The notes below the pieces were generated by a model. It did not search any database. It saw nothing but the letters and a program-made list of their open reading frames with translations, and had not been told where the DNA came from. Shown piece after piece: positions 41,865-51,291 of a stretch of 64,000 bases of DNA. This stretch comes from Komagataeibacter xylinus. GTDB lineage: Bacteria; Pseudomonadota; Alphaproteobacteria; Acetobacterales; Acetobacteraceae. Numbering within the stretch: the first letter of the stretch is position 1; every line of letters starts with the position of its first letter. The position numbers and the translations under genes are program-made. Location of the stretch: positions 679,802 to 743,801 of the forward strand of contig NZ_JARWSK010000001.1 in the NCBI RefSeq assembly GCF_031081985.1, written 5' to 3'.

Positions 41865-44393
41865 TCAGAACTGCAGGGACGCCTTGACATAGTAGAAACC
41901 ACCCATGAAGCCATAGGGCGAGTTGAACGGATACTTGTAAGCCCCGTTCGACGTGCTGACCGATACCGCATGGTTGACCTGGTTGGGATAGTAGTTGAAC
42001 AGGTTGTTGGCGCCAGCGGCAAGATGCAGGCGGTCAAGGACATCGTAACCGACTTCAAGATTGGTGATGTAGCCGGGCTTGACGACCGTCCACTGCGAAG
42101 TCGCCAGGCTCGGGCTGGCAATATAGGTGACCGTGCCGTAGCGCTCTTCTTCCGCGCGGATCGTCAGGCGCTTCCACTTCCACTGCACGCCCACCATCTC
42201 GCGGTTTTTCGGAGCCGTGTGCAGCAGGGTGTTCTGGGCATAACCGTTAAAGAGCTGCTGCGAGACATTGAAGTGCGAAATCTCGGTATCAGCGAAGTTG
42301 ATGCCCATATTGAAGCGCAGCGTGCCCATCCGCCCGACACGCAAAGTATAGTCGGTGGTCACGTCGCCGCCATAGGTCAGCGTATTGACCGGATTCATGT
42401 AATACTGCCCATACGTCACGCTTGCGAGGCCGTAGTTTTGCAGAATACTACCAATCGGCGTGCCATTGTAGCTGGTGAACTGCGTCGAGTTCGCCATGCG
42501 GTCATTAATGGCGATGCGGTACAGGTTGGCCGACAGGTGCCAGTTATCAAGCGGCGTTGCATCGACACCGATGCTGTAGTTGCGTGAAGATTCACCCTTC
42601 AGCCCGCTCGAACCCAGCGCCTTTGCGGCAGCGCCATTCGCGGGCAACTGCGATGTGGCGTAGGTGGGGAAGTCGGTAACGATGAAGTAGTTTTCCTGCC
42701 CGAGCGTTGGCGGGCGGTAGCCCACGCCAACACTGGCCCGGATGGCCCAGCGCTTGTTGAAGTTGTAGCGCGTGCCGACCGTGCCGGTTTCCGCCGTCTT
42801 GTTGAGGTCGGAATAGTGCGCGACATGGCCGCCAAGGGTCCATTCCCACTTGGGCGTAACGTACAGGTCAACGTTGGCATACCCGTCATATACATCACGC
42901 GAGCTATTGCTGGCATCGACCGGAGCCGCACCGGCATGGCCACCAGCACCCGGCGTGGCCCCTGCCCGCATGCCGCCATCCGACCAGGACTGCAGGTCAC
43001 CGGCTTCAAGCTGGAAGGTATCATGACGATATTCGCCGCCGAACATGAAGTTGATCGGCTTGGGCAGGAAGCCGACCTTGAAGTTCCGCGACATCTTGCC
43101 GCCAGCCACGAGTTCCGTTGCAATGTTGGAGCCATCGTAGAACGAGGTCTGGCTGTTCAGCCCGTAGGTCGCGTTATCCGAATCAAGCGTGCGGTAGTTC
43201 TGGTAGTCGCGGCCATACGTTACATATGTGTCCCATGACCATTTATGGAAATTCTTGCCACGGAAGCCGCCATTGACCTGAAAGTCATCTTCCGTCAGGC
43301 CCATGACGGGCTGGAACCCGTTGGGGTAGAATTCGGTAATGGTGTTGACGTTTGCAGCCGAACGGATGGTCTGCGGCGTTTCGTAGTCACGATGCGAATA
43401 GGTGGCGGTCAGGTAAGCCTTCACATCCGGCGTGATTGGCATTTCGCCGTTTGCCGAGAAAGTCTCGAGCATCTGGCGGCCCATGCCCATCATGCGGTTC
43501 AGGTTCTGGCCCGACTGCGGGTCCCCCGCCTTTTCATAAGTGCCGGAACGGTTGGTGGGCTGGCTGTGCGTCACCTGACCCGCGAGGTCCATGAAACCGC
43601 CGTTATGGCCAAGCGGCATGGCGTAGCTGGCCGAGCCATCAACCGCCTGGCCATCACCCGCGTAATAACCACTGTTCTGAATATTGAAGACACCGCCATG
43701 GGTATCTTTTTTCAGGACAATATTGACTGCGCCCGCAATGGCTTCCTGCCCGTACAGCGCGCTTGCGCCATCGGTAATGACCTCGACATGGTCGATTGCC
43801 GTAATGGGGATCAGTGAAATGTCAGCCGGTTCGGTGCCACTGTTCGGCCCGGCATTGGCATTGAAGTTTGCCGTCAGGTGCCGCCGCTTGCCATTGACAA
43901 GGATAAGGGTCTGGTCAGCCGACAGGTTGCGCAACTGCATGGTGCGCACGAAACCGTTGGCGCCAAGACCACTGAAGGATGGCGAGCTGAGTGACGGCGT
44001 CAACTGCTCGAGCGCGGCCATGACGTTGGTCTCGCCAGTCTGCTTGAGCTGTTCGGCGCTGACGACCTGCACGGCGGTCGTGCTGTGCACCTGCGTTGAA
44101 TCGGACAGGGCCGAGTTGACACGCCGCACGCCAGAAACGGAAATGGATTCCGGATGCAGCGCGACATGCGCCGCAGTGGCAGTGGAAGCATGCGCGCCAG
44201 GCACCGGTTTCGGCTTGGCATGGCTCGAAGTCATGACAGGCGAGGACGCGGTCTGCGCTCCGGCCCTGAGTGGCGTAAGGGCACTCCCGACCATAAGAAC
44301 CGCCCCAGCGGAAAACAGACTTTTTTTCCATACAAGTCGTTTCACCACAACATTGCTCTCCAGCTTACGGGTTACAGGCCGACGCGATAACAT
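41865..44393 (-). CDS. TonB-dependent outer-membrane receptor
   Basis: An 842-residue receptor. The N-terminal signal region is VWKKSLFSAGAVLMVGSAL, followed by a Pro/Ala/His-rich linker. The plug domain follows (VVSAEQLKQTGETNVMAALEQL, VNGKRRHLTANFNANAGP, VEVITDGASALYGQEAIAG, quoted in parts), then a 22-strand barrel ending in YVKASLQF with the terminal Phe. The start is uncertain: a GTG at 44348 with GGAG nine bases upstream would give a more ordinary signal peptide. It probably imports a bulky or scarce ligand for the amino acid genes around it. About 400 bp of AT-rich upstream DNA holds its promoter. Confidence 0.92.
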   Translation of the reverse strand: MLSRRPVTRKLESNVVVKRLVWKKSLFSAGAVLMVGSALTPLRAGAQTASSPVMTSSHAKPKPVPGAHASTATAAHVALHPESISVSGVRRVNSALSDSTQVHSTTAVQVVSAEQLKQTGETNVMAALEQLTPSLSSPSFSGLGANGFVRTMQLRNLSADQTLILVNGKRRHLTANFNANAGPNSGTEPADISLIPITAIDHVEVITDGASALYGQEAIAGAVNIVLKKDTHGGVFNIQNSGYYAGDGQAVDGSASYAMPLGHNGGFMDLAGQVTHSQPTNRSGTYEKAGDPQSGQNLNRMMGMGRQMLETFSANGEMPITPDVKAYLTATYSHRDYETPQTIRSAANVNTITEFYPNGFQPVMGLTEDDFQVNGGFRGKNFHKWSWDTYVTYGRDYQNYRTLDSDNATYGLNSQTSFYDGSNIATELVAGGKMSRNFKVGFLPKPINFMFGGEYRHDTFQLEAGDLQSWSDGGMRAGATPGAGGHAGAAPVDASNSSRDVYDGYANVDLYVTPKWEWTLGGHVAHYSDLNKTAETGTVGTRYNFNKRWAIRASVGVGYRPPTLGQENYFIVTDFPTYATSQLPANGAAAKALGSSGLKGESSRNYSIGVDATPLDNWHLSANLYRIAINDRMANSTQFTSYNGTPIGSILQNYGLASVTYGQYYMNPVNTLTYGGDVTTDYTLRVGRMGTLRFNMGINFADTEISHFNVSQQLFNGYAQNTLLHTAPKNREMVGVQWKWKRLTIRAEEERYGTVTYIASPSLATSQWTVVKPGYITNLEVGYDVLDRLHLAAGANNLFNYYPNQVNHAVSVSTSNGAYKYPFNSPYGFMGGFYYVKASLQF

Positions 44394-44796
44394 TTCCAGC
44401 ACACTTAAAAGAAAGTCGAACGTTTGTTGTCACCTTAGTGCCTGCAATTACGTTTCGATTAAGTTACGATAACATATATTGGCCGGGAGGCTAGAAACTA
44501 ACGCGGAAAAAAATTCAACCAATCATTATTTTTTGTCTTATTTTTAACAATATGTAGCGTTTACAACACGAAATCCATATCGTTTCAATTTAATAACGTT
44601 ATTACACGCCAAAAAAACGATTTTTTATTTTTGAGAGACCGCCTGAAACACGCCAGGTCCGAAACCACAGCAACGTTTCCGGTGCAGCCCTGCTCACAAC
44701 GCTTCGGCAAATGCTGCTGTTAAAAACAGTCAGGACAGGCAACAGGGGCGGAACATATCCGCCCCTGCCCGGATTTATACAAATAAAAACCCGGTA
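44394..44796. other. AT-rich promoter region of the TonB receptor
   Basis: About 400 bp, clearly more AT-rich than the surroundings. On the minus strand a possible promoter TTGTTA, 16 bases, TAATGA lies at about 44522-44549, far upstream of the receptor. A hairpin CAGGGGCGGA/TCCGCCCCTG at about 44743-44767 follows the RidA stop and may be its terminator, without a good T-run. No gene is seen. Confidence 0.4.
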
Positions 44797-45150
44797 TTAC
44801 GGCTTGACCGCCACAACCATGATTTCCACCAGAATGTCGGGCAATGCCAGCCTGACTTCCCCACAGCATCGCGCAGGGGCACGTCCCTTGACAATCCAGT
44901 TGTCATAAACGCCATTCATCGCATCAAAATTCTTCATGTCCGACAGCCAGATCGTAACATTTACAATATGGCCCTTATCCGTACCTGCCTGGGCGAGTAC
45001 ACCTTCGATCGTTTCAAGAATCTGCGCCGTCTGGCCCGCGGCATCGCGTGAACGGTCAGCCGCCGTGCAGCCCGCAAGGTAAACCGTATTGCCTGCAATA
45101 ACCGCGCGCGAGCGACGGGCATTCTGATCGATGTATTGTACGTCTGTCAT
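44797..45150 (-). CDS. RidA family enamine/imine deaminase
   Basis: A 117-residue RidA/YjgF protein, a homotrimer that hydrolyses reactive enamines and imines released by PLP and FAD amino acid enzymes. The start MTDVQYIDQ is chosen because AAGGA lies six bases upstream. The Met two codons earlier would have no spacing. VYLAGCTAADRSRDAAGQTAQIL is the core (in parts), and the substrate arginine lies in GRAPARCCGEVRL. It is 12 bp downstream of the LysR gene. Its presence fits the DadA-like and aminotransferase genes nearby. Confidence 0.87.
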   Translation of the reverse strand: MTDVQYIDQNARRSRAVIAGNTVYLAGCTAADRSRDAAGQTAQILETIEGVLAQAGTDKGHIVNVTIWLSDMKNFDAMNGVYDNWIVKGRAPARCCGEVRLALPDILVEIMVVAVKP

Positions 45151-45162
45151 GTTCATTCCTTT

Positions 45163-46086
45163 TTATTCATGAAATGCGGTGTTAATCCGGTATTCCGCAC
45201 TTTCTTTCCTGATCCATTCAATAAACTGCATGATGGATGCGTTATTCTGTTTCTCTGTCGGGATTACAGCATAGTAAGCGCCCTGACCTTTCAACAACTC
45301 ATCTGACAGTACGACGAGCTTGCCCTCGCGCAGTTCGCGCTCAACGAAAATATGCGGCACGAGGGCTGCACCAAGCCCACTCAATGCGGCTTCTATGGTT
45401 GCATTGAACTGGTCAAATATATTGCCATGCAATGGTTTGCTGGTCTTGATACCTGCATGTGACAGCCAGTATTCCCACAGTCCCGGCCGGGTTGTGAGCT
45501 GTATCAGGTTGATCCTGTTAAAATCTTCGGGTTTGCTGAAACCCGTCTTTTCCCGATAGGCCGGGCTGCACACCGGTATGATGATCTCGTCAAACAGATG
45601 ATAGAGAATACCATTCGGCCATACGGCCTGACCGTAATGAATGGCGACATCGCAATCCGTATCATCAAAAGTGAATGCTTCAAAAACAGTGGAAACATTC
45701 ACATTGAAATCAGGATACTGCGCAAACAGCCCGGCAAAACGTGGAATAAGCCAGCGTGAGGAAAAAGTTGAAAAAACGGAAAGGTTTATATTGTTCGTCT
45801 TGTCCGAGGACGAGATGATCTTGTAGGTCGTGCTGCTGATCTGCTCGATAATCGAAGCAATGGAAGGCAGGAGCAAACGCGCCTGGCGGGTCAGGACCAG
45901 GCGCTTGCGCCGCCGGTCAAACAGGGAGACCCCAAGCGTCAGTTCCAGACTGCGGATCTGTTTACTTATGGCGCCCTGGGTCAGATACAGTTCTTCCGCC
46001 GCCGCGCTAAAGTTTTCATGCCGCGCCACAGCCTCGAAAGCAATCATTTCTGAAATCGATGGTATAACCCGACGTGGTAACAACAT
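45163..46086 (-). CDS. LysR-family transcriptional regulator (GcvA-like)
   Basis: A 307-residue regulator. The N-terminal winged HTH includes AVARHENFSAAAEELYLTQG and AISKQIRSLE near residues 18-48. The C-terminal part is a type II periplasmic-binding-like effector domain. The body has lower GC than the neighbours (many AAA, ATA and TTT codons), which hints at separate ancestry. It is co-directional with ridA downstream. It may control ridA, the TonB receptor or the MFS gene. Confidence 0.88.
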   Translation of the reverse strand: MLLPRRVIPSISEMIAFEAVARHENFSAAAEELYLTQGAISKQIRSLELTLGVSLFDRRRKRLVLTRQARLLLPSIASIIEQISSTTYKIISSSDKTNNINLSVFSTFSSRWLIPRFAGLFAQYPDFNVNVSTVFEAFTFDDTDCDVAIHYGQAVWPNGILYHLFDEIIIPVCSPAYREKTGFSKPEDFNRINLIQLTTRPGLWEYWLSHAGIKTSKPLHGNIFDQFNATIEAALSGLGAALVPHIFVERELREGKLVVLSDELLKGQGAYYAVIPTEKQNNASIMQFIEWIRKESAEYRINTAFHE

Positions 46087-46110
46087 GACCGTCTCCCCTT
46101 CCCTCTTGAT

Positions 46111-47487
46111 TTACGACGAAACCATTCTCCCTGCTTGCGGGCGCCGCAGGCGCGAGGCGCTGATGAGTGCCGCGACCCAGGCGGTTGCTGTTGCCCATTC
46201 AAGGCAGTGCAGCGACGGATTGACCCTGACGCGGGCCAGGATGAAGGCCACCCCGATTGCGCCAAAGGTCTGGCCAAGAATACGACTGATGGAAATCATG
46301 CCGCTGGCACTTGATGAGCGGCTCGCCGGAGACGCCACAACCATTGAACGGTTGTTGGGTGACGTAAACAGGCTGTAGCCCATGCCCGCCACGGCAAAAC
46401 GCCACATGATGTTGAAATTGCTGGCATCTGGCGGCAGGAGCCTGACCAGCAGGAACCCCACCCCGGTCATGAACAGCCCGATCGAGACCAGACAGCCTGC
46501 CGAATACCGGTCCGCCAGGCGACCGACTACCGGGGCCATCAGTACCATGCTGCCCGGCCAAGGCATGATGAGCAGCCCCGTTTCAATGGCGGAACGATGA
46601 AACAGGCCATTCAGCGTAAAGGGAATGGAGATCATGTAGAAATTCGCGGCTACGTAGGCCAGGAAACACGTCACGAACCCGGTGCGGAAGGCCGGGATGC
46701 CCAGCAGGTCAAGCGGCAGCATGGGGGTGGTCATGTTCTTCTGGTGCATGACCAGAACACCCATCGCCACCACGCCTGCCAGCACCAGCCCCGCGCCAAT
46801 GCCAGCCGCCTCGCCATGCGCCAGCATGTCGGCACCGATGAGGAAAGCAGTAAACGTGACGATATTCAACCCGATGGCCAGGCTATCCATCCGCCGGGGC
46901 TGGCCCTGAATGGGCGGCAGGCACTTCAGCACGAATGCCAGCGTGATCAGGCCACAGGGCAGGTTGAACAGAAACAGCCACCGCCATGACCCCAACATCA
47001 GGATCAGTGCCGCGACCGATGGGCTGAGCGCCACCCCCAGCGAAGTGGCCAGCGCCGTCATGGCCAGCCCCCGGCCAATGCGCTGCGGCGGGCAGACAGC
47101 ACGCACCAGTGCGGCATAGACCGCCATGATGCAAGCGCCCCCCACGCCCTGGATCATGCGCGCCACCGCCATGACCGGCAGGTTCGGCGCCCATGCGCAC
47201 AGCACGGAACCAGCCATGAGAATGACCAGCCCGACCTGGCACAGCCTTACAGCGCCAATCTTTTCCGACCATGTGGCCAGTGGCAGCATGAGCGCGCAAC
47301 CCGCCAGCTGGTAGGCATTGACCACCCACACGCCAGCCGAAGGACTGGCCCCGAGTTCACGCGTGATGGTGGGCAGGGCGATATTGGCAACCGCATAGTC
47401 AAGGACCGACAGCAGCACGGCCATGACAATGGCCGCCATGGCCATGACATGCCCGTATGGCGCCGGGCGCGGAGGGCTTGTTGTCAT
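46111..47487 (-). CDS. MFS transporter, DHA2 (drug:H+ antiporter, 14-TM-like)
   Basis: A 458-residue major facilitator protein. The start is MTTSPPRPAPYGHV. The DHA2-type opening AVLLSVLDYAVANIALPTITREL is present (quoted in part), followed by the loop VVNAYQLAGCALMLPL and motif-C-like MIQGVGGACIMA. Hydrophobic segments repeat through the whole length. It probably exports a toxic intermediate or analogue linked to the amino acid genes. It lies 35 bp downstream of the DadA-like gene on the same strand. Confidence 0.85.
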   Translation of the reverse strand: MTTSPPRPAPYGHVMAMAAIVMAVLLSVLDYAVANIALPTITRELGASPSAGVWVVNAYQLAGCALMLPLATWSEKIGAVRLCQVGLVILMAGSVLCAWAPNLPVMAVARMIQGVGGACIMAVYAALVRAVCPPQRIGRGLAMTALATSLGVALSPSVAALILMLGSWRWLFLFNLPCGLITLAFVLKCLPPIQGQPRRMDSLAIGLNIVTFTAFLIGADMLAHGEAAGIGAGLVLAGVVAMGVLVMHQKNMTTPMLPLDLLGIPAFRTGFVTCFLAYVAANFYMISIPFTLNGLFHRSAIETGLLIMPWPGSMVLMAPVVGRLADRYSAGCLVSIGLFMTGVGFLLVRLLPPDASNFNIMWRFAVAGMGYSLFTSPNNRSMVVASPASRSSSASGMISISRILGQTFGAIGVAFILARVRVNPSLHCLEWATATAWVAALISASRLRRPQAGRMVSS

Positions 47488-47522
47488 TTGCTCAGGCACA
47501 GGCGCTCCACTCCCTCGCGCGC

Positions 47523-48791
47523 TTACAGGCGAAAGCGGCAAAAGCGCGCCGGGTCGTAGGGCTTGATATCGGTGCGCGAAACGCCATCGATCAGATCCGC
47601 CACGATCTCGGCCGTATAGGGAGAACTGACCAGCCCCAGATGCCCATGCCCGCTGGCATAGACAACATTGGATGCATGGGGCGACACCCCGATGACCGGC
47701 AGGCAGTCAGGCGTGGAGGGACGGTTGCCCATCCAGCGCGCCACTTTTTCAAAGCTCTCGATACGGGCTGACGGAAAGGAGGCACGGATGCACTCGAGGA
47801 TGATGCGCGCGCGCCGCCAGTCTGGCGCGCGGCCACGGCGGGCGAACTCCACCTGCCCTGCCCCGCGGATTTCGTCGCCCATCGGGGTAATACCGAATTT
47901 GAGATCCGACATCATGACAGGCACCGGCATCGCCACATCCTGAGCCGATACCTGCACATGGTAGCCACGCTCGCTGACCAGCGGCACCGTGTCAGACAGC
48001 ATGCGCGCCAGTTCCGTCGTGCCGATACCGCCTGCAATCACCACGCGATCACAGGCGATCTCGCCACCGGCATGCTCCACCGCCAGCACCTGCCCGCCAC
48101 TTTTACGAAAGCCGCTGACACGCCCGCTTACCTGCGTCACCCCAAGCCCTGCGGCATAGGTTGCCAGCGCGCTGGTGTAACCGCCCGGGCTGGTACAGTA
48201 GCCGCCATCGGTAATCAGCGCGCCGAACTGATAACGTTCGCTCAGGCCGGGGCACAGCGTGCGGAGTTCTTCGCCTTCAAGCTCGCGCCATGCCACCCCA
48301 TTGTCGCGCCGCATCGACCAGCCAAGCGCATCCGCCCCATAGGCCGCACGGTCCGGATACACGATCAGCAGGCCACCGCCCCTGATCATCTGCGGCACGC
48401 CGGCCTCCCTGGCCAGGGCCTCGTGCCGCTCCAGCGCATCATGCAGGAAGGGCCGCAGGGCCGCCGCTATGGCGCGCGCCCGGCGTGGCGTGCAGCCTGC
48501 CGCCATGAAGCGCACCAGCCACGAGGCCAGTTGCGGCACGGCAGACAGGCGCAGCGTGAGCGGACCATTGGCGTTGAGCAGGTATTCGGGCACCTTGCGC
48601 CACAGGCCAGGCATGGACAGGGGCACGACCGAACCCGGATTGAGCCAGCCGGCATTGCCGTAGCTGGCCATCTCGCACGAGCCCGGCTGGTCGGTCCCGA
48701 TAACGGTTACCCGGTGCCCCTTGCGGGCCAGGGCGATTGACACCACGGTGCCGACAATACCGGACCCGACAACAACAACATGTTGCGACAT
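47523..48791 (-). CDS. DadA-like FAD-dependent D-amino acid oxidoreductase
   Basis: A 422-residue DAO-family flavoenzyme. The start MSQHVVVVGSGIVG has GGAG nine bases upstream and begins at the FAD Rossmann motif GSGIVG. CEMASYGNAGWLNPGSV near residue 40 and the C-terminal ASGHGHLGLVSSPYTAEIVADLI (quoted in part) match D-amino acid dehydrogenases. Such enzymes oxidise D-amino acids to imino, then 2-oxo acids with electrons passing to quinone. Proline- and hydroxyproline-type substrates are also possible. It is downstream of the ABC transporter genes by 30 bp, so import and oxidation appear to be linked. Confidence 0.83.
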   Translation of the reverse strand: MSQHVVVVGSGIVGTVVSIALARKGHRVTVIGTDQPGSCEMASYGNAGWLNPGSVVPLSMPGLWRKVPEYLLNANGPLTLRLSAVPQLASWLVRFMAAGCTPRRARAIAAALRPFLHDALERHEALAREAGVPQMIRGGGLLIVYPDRAAYGADALGWSMRRDNGVAWRELEGEELRTLCPGLSERYQFGALITDGGYCTSPGGYTSALATYAAGLGVTQVSGRVSGFRKSGGQVLAVEHAGGEIACDRVVIAGGIGTTELARMLSDTVPLVSERGYHVQVSAQDVAMPVPVMMSDLKFGITPMGDEIRGAGQVEFARRGRAPDWRRARIILECIRASFPSARIESFEKVARWMGNRPSTPDCLPVIGVSPHASNVVYASGHGHLGLVSSPYTAEIVADLIDGVSRTDIKPYDPARFCRFRL

Positions 48792-48823
48792 GACTTTCAT
48801 CTCCGCACAGGAATTGATGGTTT

Positions 48824-49597
48824 TCAGTTGCGACCGACGTGAAAATGACGAAGGAATTCTTTGGTCCTGTCTTCCTGCGGGTTCTCGATCACGTCATGGG
48901 CAGGGCCTTTTTCCACCACGTAGCCACCACTCATGAACACCACCGTATCGGCAACATCGCGCGCGAACGCCATTTCATGGGTTACGACAACCATCGTCAT
49001 GCCAGCGGCCGCAAGGTCGCGCATGACACCTAGCACTTCGCCCACAAGCTGGGGGTCGAGTGCGGAGGTCGCCTCGTCAAACAGCATAACCTTGGGCTGC
49101 ATGGCCAAAGCCCGTGCGATGGCGACACGCTGCTTCTGCCCGCCCGACAGGTTGGAAGGCGAAACATCCGCCTTGTGCGCCATACCCACGCGATCAAGCA
49201 GTTCAAGCGCCTGCGCGCGCGCCGCATCACGCGGCACATGCTTGACATAAAGCGGGCCAGCCATGACGTTCTCGATCACCGTCATGTTGGGAAACAGGTT
49301 GAAGGACTGGAACACCATGCCGGTCTCGGCCCGGAAACCGGCAAGCCTGGCACCGCCGGGACGCTGGCTGCGCGGCCCGAATTCCATGACCTGGCTGTCA
49401 ACGCGGATGCTGCCCGCACTTGGCTCTTCAAGCAGGTTGATGCAGCGCAGCAGTGTTGACTTGCCCGACCCGCTCGGCCCGATCAGCGCCACGCTCCCGC
49501 CCTGCGGCACATCCAGCGAGATATCATGCAGCACGGTATTCTTGCCGTAGGCCTTGCTGAGATTGGTGATCTGGATCATCGGAGGCTGTTGCGACAT
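48824..49597 (-). CDS. Polar amino acid ABC transporter ATP-binding protein
   Basis: A 257-residue ATPase of the GlnQ/HisP type. Walker [10 protein letters not shown], the signature [15 protein letters not shown] and Walker [14 protein letters not shown] are all present. The [13 protein letters not shown] form is normal for amino acid importers. The usual [15 protein letters not shown] follows Walker A. It is the second gene after the permease, in the order binding protein, permease, ATPase, DadA-like. Confidence 0.93.
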   Translation of the reverse strand: MSQQPPMIQITNLSKAYGKNTVLHDISLDVPQGGSVALIGPSGSGKSTLLRCINLLEEPSAGSIRVDSQVMEFGPRSQRPGGARLAGFRAETGMVFQSFNLFPNMTVIENVMAGPLYVKHVPRDAARAQALELLDRVGMAHKADVSPSNLSGGQKQRVAIARALAMQPKVMLFDEATSALDPQLVGEVLGVMRDLAAAGMTMVVVTHEMAFARDVADTVVFMSGGYVVEKGPAHDVIENPQEDRTKEFLRHFHVGRN

Positions 49598-49622
49598 TAT
49601 GAATTCTCCGCCACGGATCGCA

Positions 49623-50279
49623 TCATGCCCACCGCCGTTCCAGCAGCCGCGACAACTGGGTCAGGGGGAAGAGGATCAGGAAATAAAGAATGGCAATGGT
49701 CGTGTACACTTCCAGCGGACGATAGGTGGCCGAAGCAACCATCTGCCCCTGATAGACAAGATCCGGCACCGTCACGACAGAAACAAGCGATGTATTCTTG
49801 AGCTGCAGCACCGTCTGGCTGACCATCGGCCCCACCATGCGCCGCAGCACCTGCGGCAGGATGACGCGACGCATCATGGTCCATGAAGTCATGCCCAGCG
49901 CGCGCGCGCCATCCCACTGCCCCGGATCGATCGAACGCAGCCCCGCGCGAAAGATCTCGCCGTAAAACACGCCCCCATAGATCGACAGGGCCAGCAGGGC
50001 TGCCGACATGGGCGAAAGCGTAATCCCCAGCACGATGGGCAGCGCATAATAACACCAGATCAGTTGCACCAGCGATGGCGTACATCGGAACACTTCCGAC
50101 ACCATGCCCAGCGGCACGGATATGAACCACATCCGGCTCTGCTGGCACAGGGCGAGGCAGGTGCCGATCACCATGCCGATTACAGAAGTAACAACCGTAA
50201 GGCCCAGGGTATATTCAATACCTGTTCCCAATAGTGGTGCGTAATGCCAGACGAGGCCAAAATCCCACTGGTAAGACAT
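49623..50279 (-). CDS. Polar amino acid ABC transporter permease
   Basis: A 218-residue inner-membrane permease of the HisMQ family, with about five membrane segments. The EAA loop is [24 protein letters not shown] (quoted as [18 protein letters not shown]) near residues 110-128, and [16 protein letters not shown] precedes it. One permease gene is present, so a homodimer is expected. It lies 25 bp upstream of the ATPase and 50 bp downstream of the binding protein gene. Confidence 0.92.
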   Translation of the reverse strand: MSYQWDFGLVWHYAPLLGTGIEYTLGLTVVTSVIGMVIGTCLALCQQSRMWFISVPLGMVSEVFRCTPSLVQLIWCYYALPIVLGITLSPMSAALLALSIYGGVFYGEIFRAGLRSIDPGQWDGARALGMTSWTMMRRVILPQVLRRMVGPMVSQTVLQLKNTSLVSVVTVPDLVYQGQMVASATYRPLEVYTTIAILYFLILFPLTQLSRLLERRWA

Positions 50280-50328
50280 TATCGGTTACTTTCCCGCATA
50301 TTGACCCCTCTCTCCACCATTATGGCAA

Positions 50329-51174
50329 TCAGAAATTGAGGCCCGGCGGCAGGCTCTCGCTCTTCACGCCCTGGCTTGCCAGGGCCTCGAACATCCACTG
50401 GCGGATAATTCCCTCAGAGCGGCTGTAGAGCAGCCAGTTGTTGATATAGGTCAGCCAGCGCGGGTCGCTTTCAACCGGCACCCCCACGCAGGTGGGCTGG
50501 CCAATCATGGGCTGCGGCACGATCAGGGTGCCCACGTTGGGCGCACGACCATGCATCACTGACGCAATGGCGATGACCTGCACCACGCAGTCGGCACGGC
50601 CGGTCTGCAGCGCCATGATCGTATCGGTAGGTGACTGCACGGCCACCTTGGTGCACTTCGGCAGCGCACGGTTGACAAAGATATCGTGCGAGGACCCGAC
50701 ATCGAACGCAACCCGGACTTCAGGCTTGTTCAGGTCTTCCCACTTGCTCACCTCAAGGCCATTGCGCACGATGGCGGTAAAGGTGTTGTCGATCATGAGG
50801 TTGCTGAACTGCACCACCAGCCCGCGCTGCGGCGTGGGGCTGAGGGCGAACATGACATCGATCTTGTCGCTCTGCAGGTCCATCACCGCCCCGCCCCACT
50901 GGGCATCGACGATTTCACACGCAACACCGAGCGACTTCGCAAGGTCCTGCGCCATGGACACGCATGCGCCCGACCAGCCGCCGCCCATGATGTCCTTATG
51001 GAAAAACGGCTCCGCCCCCACCACGGCCGCCGTGCGCATCTTGCCTGTGCGACGGATGCGGTCGAGGCGGTTTTCGCCCGCGCTGTCGGCGCGGGCAGGA
51101 GCAGCACGCAATGCACCCGCCGCCACCACGGACCCCAAAGCGATTTTGGAAACAAGATCACGGCGCGTTGTCAT
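50329..51174 (-). CDS. Amino acid ABC transporter substrate-binding protein
   Basis: A 281-residue family 3 periplasmic binding protein. The N-terminus MTTRRDLVSKIALGSVVAAG has a twin-arginine motif, so it may be Tat-exported, cleaved near PARADS. DLAKSLGVACEIVDAQWGG and LQSDKIDVMFALSPTPQRG are typical. The usual carboxylate-binding Arg lies in TPQRGLVVQFSN. A Cys-rich set (Cys 75, 86, and more later) is somewhat unusual. It is the first gene of the transporter operon. A 117-bp AT-rich gap upstream probably holds the promoter. Confidence 0.88.
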   Translation of the reverse strand: MTTRRDLVSKIALGSVVAAGALRAAPARADSAGENRLDRIRRTGKMRTAAVVGAEPFFHKDIMGGGWSGACVSMAQDLAKSLGVACEIVDAQWGGAVMDLQSDKIDVMFALSPTPQRGLVVQFSNLMIDNTFTAIVRNGLEVSKWEDLNKPEVRVAFDVGSSHDIFVNRALPKCTKVAVQSPTDTIMALQTGRADCVVQVIAIASVMHGRAPNVGTLIVPQPMIGQPTCVGVPVESDPRWLTYINNWLLYSRSEGIIRQWMFEALASQGVKSESLPPGLNF

Positions 51175-51291
51175 TTCGTACTCTCCTTGTCCTGCGCGAC
51201 CATTCCATTATGGCAAGGATGGCCGCGCGACCCATTTCGTTATCAAGTCGATATTAATTAGTATCCGATATAAATCAATCGCTTCGAAGGG

